DNA of 64,000 nucleotides from Ottowia massiliensis (GTDB lineage: Bacteria > Pseudomonadota > Gammaproteobacteria > Burkholderiales > Burkholderiaceae_C). The position numbers and the translations under genes were made by a program. The notes beneath the pieces were generated by a model. The model had not been told where the DNA came from. It saw only the letters and a list, made by a program, of their open reading frames with translations, and did no database searches. Location: assembly GCF_900240305.1 (NCBI RefSeq), contig NZ_LT964854.1, forward strand, positions 2,418,001-2,482,000. Reading direction: 5' to 3'. This document shows, piece by piece, positions 60,675-64,000 of the stretch; positions within the stretch are counted from its first letter, which is position 1, and each line of letters opens with the position of its first letter.

Positions 60675-62108
60675 ATGCTCCCGCTCCACGCGTTCCGCCC
60701 CTTTGCCTTGCTGACTTTGCTGCTGGCCTGTCCCGCCCTGGCGCGGGCGGCGGGGCCGGACGGCAGCCAGCTGCACCCGCTCTGGGGCGTGCCGTTCGTG
60801 GGCGTGCTCGCTTCCATTGCGCTGCTGCCCATGGCCGCGCCGCGCTTTTGGCACCAGCATTTCGGCAAGGTCACGGCGGGCTGGTCCATGCTGTTTTTGC
60901 TGCCTTTTGCCGCTGTTTTCGGCGTGCAGGCGGCGCTGCTGGGGCTGGCGCACGCGCTGGTGGCCGAATACATCCCGTTCATCTTGCTGCTGCTGGCGCT
61001 GTTCACGGTGGCGGGCGGCATTCACGTGCGCAGCAGCTTGCGCGCCACGCCGCTGGTGAATGCAGGTTTTCTGGCCGTGGGGGCGCTGCTGGCCAGCGTG
61101 ATGGGCACCACGGGCGCGTCGATGGTGCTGATTCGCCCGCTGCTCAAGGCCAATGAAGGGCGGCGGGCGGTGGCGCACGTGGTCATTTTTTTCATCTTCA
61201 TCGTCTCCAACGCGGGCGGCGCGCTCACGCCGCTGGGCGATCCGCCGCTGTTTCTGGGCTTTCTGGCGGGCGTGGATTTTTTCTGGACGCTCAAACACCT
61301 GTGGCCGCACACGCTGCTGCTGATTGGCGCGCTGCTGGCCCTGTTTTTCGCCATTGACACCTGGCACGCGCGCCGCGAATCGCGCCGGCCCAGGCCGCAG
61401 CCCCAGGCCGTTGGCGCCGCGCCCGGCCAGCCGCTGTTGCAATTCGAGGGCAAGGTCAATCTGGCCCTGCTGCCTTTCATTCCCGCGCTGGTGCTGATGA
61501 GCGGGGCCTGGCACAGCGGCGTGCAGTGGCAAGTGGCGGGCGCGCACATTTCGCTGCCCGATGTGCTGCGCGATGCGGGGCTGGTGGCCGTCACGGCCCT
61601 GTCGCTCTGGCTCACGCCCGCCGCTGCGCACCGGAGCAACCAGTTCACCTGGGAGCCGATGCTGGAAGTGGCCAAGCTCTTTGCGGGCATCTTCATCACC
61701 ATCGCGCCCGTCATCGCCATGCTGCAAGCGGGCATGCAGGGGCCTTTTGCAGGCATCCTGCACGCCGTCACGCGGCCTGACGGCTCGCCCATTCCCGCCA
61801 TGTATTTCTGGGCCGCCGGCGCGCTCAGCTCCGTGCTGGACAACGCGCCCACTTACCTGGTCTTTTTCAACACCGCCGGCGGCAGCGCGCCCGCCCTCAT
61901 GGGGCCGCTGGCCAGCACCCTGGCGGCCATTTCGGCGGGCGCGGTCTTCATGGGGGCCAACACCTACATCGGCAACGCGCCCAATCTCATGGTCAAGTCC
62001 ATCGCCGAAGAGCGCGGCGTGCGCATGCCCAGCTTCTTTGGCTACATGCTGTGGTCGGTGGGGCTGCTCACGCCCCTGTTCGTGGCGCTGACGCTGCTGT
62101 TTTTCTGA
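60675..62108 (+). CDS. Na+/H+ antiporter-like ion-transporter-superfamily membrane protein
   Basis: A 477-residue protein with about 11-12 hydrophobic helices. It begins MLPLHAFRPFALLTLLLACP, a signal-like helix. The ion-transporter signature region is NAGGALTPLGDPPLFLGFLAG, mirrored in the C-terminal half by LDNAPTYLVFFN and GANTYIGNAPNLMVKSIAEE. This paired layout is typical of NhaD/CitMHS-type carriers. Substrate (Na+/H+, citrate or another anion) cannot be settled from sequence. ATG at 60675 follows AATAAGAAC, a weak ribosome binding site. Confidence 0.82.
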   Translation: MLPLHAFRPFALLTLLLACPALARAAGPDGSQLHPLWGVPFVGVLASIALLPMAAPRFWHQHFGKVTAGWSMLFLLPFAAVFGVQAALLGLAHALVAEYIPFILLLLALFTVAGGIHVRSSLRATPLVNAGFLAVGALLASVMGTTGASMVLIRPLLKANEGRRAVAHVVIFFIFIVSNAGGALTPLGDPPLFLGFLAGVDFFWTLKHLWPHTLLLIGALLALFFAIDTWHARRESRRPRPQPQAVGAAPGQPLLQFEGKVNLALLPFIPALVLMSGAWHSGVQWQVAGAHISLPDVLRDAGLVAVTALSLWLTPAAAHRSNQFTWEPMLEVAKLFAGIFITIAPVIAMLQAGMQGPFAGILHAVTRPDGSPIPAMYFWAAGALSSVLDNAPTYLVFFNTAGGSAPALMGPLASTLAAISAGAVFMGANTYIGNAPNLMVKSIAEERGVRMPSFFGYMLWSVGLLTPLFVALTLLFF

Positions 62109-62110
62109 CA

Positions 62111-62162
62111 GATGCTACGGAAACCATAGCGGCCCGCGCTGATTCCACTAGGACTTCAGGCC
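62111..62162 (+). repeat. Degenerate family-1 repeat
   Basis: Only the core is clear: GCTGATTCCACTAGGACTTC. The preceding GCGGCCCGCGCTGATTCCAC also occurs at 5360-5379, and in reverse complement at about 39933. Confidence 0.6.
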
Positions 62163-62199
62163 GATTTCATGCCTGAGGCCTGCCAGCCTCCGTTCCACC

Positions 62200-63378
62200 A
62201 TGCCTCATACCGCTTCCCCTTTTCCTCCCCTTGAAACGCGCCTGCCCGGCGTGGGCGACAACATCTTCAGCGCCATGTCCGCGCTGGCGGCGCGGCACCA
62301 GGCCATCAACCTCGGCCAAGGCTTTCCCGACTTTGCCTGCGACGCCGCGCTGACTGACGCCGTGACCCAGGCCATGCGCGCGGGCCACAACCAGTACGCC
62401 CCCATGCCGGGCGTGCCCGCGCTGCGCCAGGCCATTGCCGCGCAGCTTCAGGCCCTTTACGGCCACGCTTACAGCGCCGAGAGCGAAATCACCATCACCG
62501 CCGGGGCCACGCAGGCCATCTTCACCGCCATTCTTTGCTGCACGCAGCCGGGCGACGAAGTCATCGTGCTCGAACCCTGCTACGACAGCTACCTGCCCGG
62601 CATCCGCCTGGCGGGCGCGGCGGCCGTGCGCGTGCCGCTGGCGCCGGGCAGCTTCCGGCCCGACTTTGACCGCCTGGCCGCCGCCATCACCCCGCGCACG
62701 CGCGCGCTCATCATCAACACCCCGCACAACCCTACCGGCACTGTGTGGTCCGCCGCCGACATGCAGCGCCTGCAAGAAATCCTTGCTCCCACGCGCATCG
62801 CGCTCATCAGCGACGAGGTTTACGCCCACATGGTCTATGCCCCCCTGCGGCACGAAAGCGCCGCGCGCCTGCCGGGCCTGGCCAGCCGCGCGTTCGTCAT
62901 TGGCAGCTTTGGCAAAACCTTCCACGTCACGGGCTGGAAAGTGGGCTACGTGGCCGCCCCGGCGGCTCTCACGGCCGAGCTGCGCCGCCTGCACCAGTTC
63001 AACGTGTTTTGCGTGAACACGCCCATGCAGCACGGCATTGCCGCCTACATGCAAAACCCCGCGCCCTGGCAGCAGCTGCCCGCCTTTTACGCCGCCAAGC
63101 GCGACCGCTTTCGCGCGGGCCTGGCGCAAACGCGCTTTCGCCTGCTGCCCTGCGAGGGCGCCTACTTTCAGTGCGCCGATATTTCAGAGCTTCACGTGCC
63201 CGAGCGCGACTTGCCCGAGGCGACGTTTTGCGAATGGCTCACACGCGAAATCGGCGTGGCCGCCATTCCGCTTTCGGCCTTCTACGCCGACGGCCTGGAC
63301 CAAAAACTCATCCGCTTTTGCTTCGCCAAGAAAGACGAAACCCTGCAAGCCGCGCTACAGCGGTTGGTGCGCCTGTAA
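62200..63378 (+). CDS. ybdL: Methionine/kynurenine-type aminotransferase (YbdL-like)
   Basis: PLP-dependent class I aminotransferase. The 392 residues have INLGQGFPDFACDAAL, NQYAPMPGVPALRQAIA, ITITAGATQAIF and NTPHNPTGTVW. The PLP lysine segment is IGSFGKTFHVTGWKVGY. YbdL of E. coli prefers methionine; human relatives act on kynurenine and glutamine. NQYAPMPG and FGKTFHVTGWK place it in this group. It is monocistronic. Confidence 0.88.
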   Translation: MPHTASPFPPLETRLPGVGDNIFSAMSALAARHQAINLGQGFPDFACDAALTDAVTQAMRAGHNQYAPMPGVPALRQAIAAQLQALYGHAYSAESEITITAGATQAIFTAILCCTQPGDEVIVLEPCYDSYLPGIRLAGAAAVRVPLAPGSFRPDFDRLAAAITPRTRALIINTPHNPTGTVWSAADMQRLQEILAPTRIALISDEVYAHMVYAPLRHESAARLPGLASRAFVIGSFGKTFHVTGWKVGYVAAPAALTAELRRLHQFNVFCVNTPMQHGIAAYMQNPAPWQQLPAFYAAKRDRFRAGLAQTRFRLLPCEGAYFQCADISELHVPERDLPEATFCEWLTREIGVAAIPLSAFYADGLDQKLIRFCFAKKDETLQAALQRLVRL

Positions 63379-63407
63379 GGGCCTGTCACCAAAAAGGAAA
63401 TTTGCGG

Positions 63408-63611
63408 CAAACGACCGTCATTTATCCAAGTGACACGACCGTTGAACAGTGGGGTGCAAAAGCACTTTCCGGCAGGTCAGCGTGAAGGCAGGCCCCGGGT
63501 GCATAGCGCCCGGAACATGATCAACGCCATCTTTTATGTGCAGGCCACGGGCTGCCAAACCACTGACCGTCGATAGCGCGCACTACCCAAGGACTACCCG
63601 CCCTGGTGTCT
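63408..63611 (+). pseudogene. IS5-family transposase N-terminal remnant
   Basis: Frame-broken pieces of a transposase N-terminus: TVIYPSDTTVEQW, then GRPRVHSARNMINAIFYV, then QATGCQ, then LPKDYPPW, in different frames with internal stops. The catalytic domain is missing. It is probably of a different IS5 group from the remnant at 56.3 kb. Confidence 0.75.
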
Positions 63612-63630
63612 GCCATGCGAAGCAGGCATG

Positions 63631-63670
63631 AAAACAGGCCCGCATGCCTTGCCAGAAGCATGCGGGCCTG
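63631..63670 (-). terminator. Rho-independent terminator of the universal stress protein gene
   Basis: Perfect 13-bp stem CAGGCCCGCATGC / GCATGCGGGCCTG with a 10-nt loop; on the minus strand it is followed by TTTTCATG. Confidence 0.85.
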
Positions 63671-63705
63671 TGAGGCGGGTGGAAAGGGAAATGATTGGCC
63701 CTGGC

Positions 63706-64000
63706 TTACTGCTGCGCCTGCTTGCCGTGCACGACCAGCACGGGCAAGGTGGCGCCGGAGAGCACGCGCTGGGCCACGCTGCCGAGCACGAGTTTTTCAA
63801 GGCCGCGGCGGCCATGCGATCCCATCACAATGAGATCAGCGCCCACGGCTTGCGCGGCCTCCAGAATGCCGCGAGAGGCCGAGTTGGCCTCTACCACGCG
63901 CTTGTGCACCTTCACGCCGGCTTCTTCAAGGCGCGCGGCCACGGCATCGACGGCGGCATTGGCCTCAGCGGTGGCGGCGGTCAGGTACTGGTCTTGACCA
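63706..64000 (-). CDS. Universal stress protein UspA family (5' end outside window)
   Basis: The C-terminal 97 codons of a small cytoplasmic nucleotide-binding protein. It reads QDQYLTAATAEANAAVDAVA, then the UspA ATP-binding signature ADLIVMGSHGRRGLEKLVLG and SVAQRVLSGATLPVLVVHG. The G-2x-G-9x-G(S/T) pattern is present. The frame is open to the window end, so the start is missing. A strong terminator lies downstream. Confidence 0.92.
   Translation of the reverse strand, partial: GQDQYLTAATAEANAAVDAVAARLEEAGVKVHKRVVEANSASRGILEAAQAVGADLIVMGSHGRRGLEKLVLGSVAQRVLSGATLPVLVVHGKQAQQ

Overview
The window is a high-GC chromosomal stretch from a betaproteobacterium. The gene content (RNase E divergent from rluC, ClpB, PilU, DapC/DapD, HemJ, a 998-residue DUF349 protein) points to Burkholderiales, most likely the Comamonadaceae. 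This is a judgement from recognised protein families; no database was searched. Almost everything is housekeeping, but gene order is scrambled: trmD, prmA, gspF and pilU all stand away from their usual partners. Nearly every long intergenic gap holds a copy of one dispersed repeat of about 88 bp.

Layout. 0-13 kb: pepN (cut by the window edge), a DUF3829-like gene, prfB with its programmed frameshift, a CobC/HisC-like aminotransferase, a frameshifted lytic transglycosylase, 5-formyl-THF cyclo-ligase, clpB and uvrB. 13-17 kb: an McrBC-type restriction system whose mcrB is cut by a 161-bp inverted-repeat element. 17-30 kb: rluC, rne with a long leader, a DEDDh exonuclease, ldcA with a His-rich tail, a flavodoxin-fold oxidoreductase, a VanZ-like protein, hemJ, a candidate small RNA, a small drug/metabolite transporter, a glutathione transferase, tRNA-Pro, tRNA-Arg and ribD. 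30-35 kb: a YSC84-like lipoprotein, pilU, dapD, a GYF/DUF805 protein and dapC. 35-47 kb: an exported, membrane-anchored CobN-like chelatase and a TonB-dependent receptor on the minus strand, then a CBS protein, aroC, a dif-like site, and btuC-btuD-cobO on the plus strand. 47-56 kb: prmA, the DUF349 protein, tRNA-Arg(CCT), an AT-rich patch with two unknown genes, gspF, and an ExbB/MotA-like plus DUF2149 pair. 56-64 kb: a decayed IS5-family fragment, trmD, hslO, a 3-hydroxybutyrate dehydrogenase, pncB, an Na+/H+ antiporter-like protein, a methionine aminotransferase, a second IS fragment and a truncated universal stress protein.

How parts work together. The most coherent accessory theme is tetrapyrrole or corrinoid acquisition. 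An outer-membrane receptor, a periplasm-facing CobN-like protein with signal peptide and C-terminal membrane anchor, a proton-channel/DUF2149 pair 15 kb away, a BtuCD-type importer without a binding protein, and a corrinoid adenosyltransferase all lie within 21 kb. CobN-like proteins with ExbB-like and DUF2149 partners recall the HmuS-type heme loci of Bacteroidetes. The BtuCD/CobO neighbours suggest cobamides instead. The sequence alone does not decide.

Repeats. Family 1 has 15 essentially complete copies plus at least two partial ones, all intergenic. The eleven copies left of 41 kb all point one way and the four complete copies between 45 and 55 kb point the other way. Family 2 has GAACCTGTTC-type ends, includes the element inside mcrB, and has several partial relatives near gene ends.
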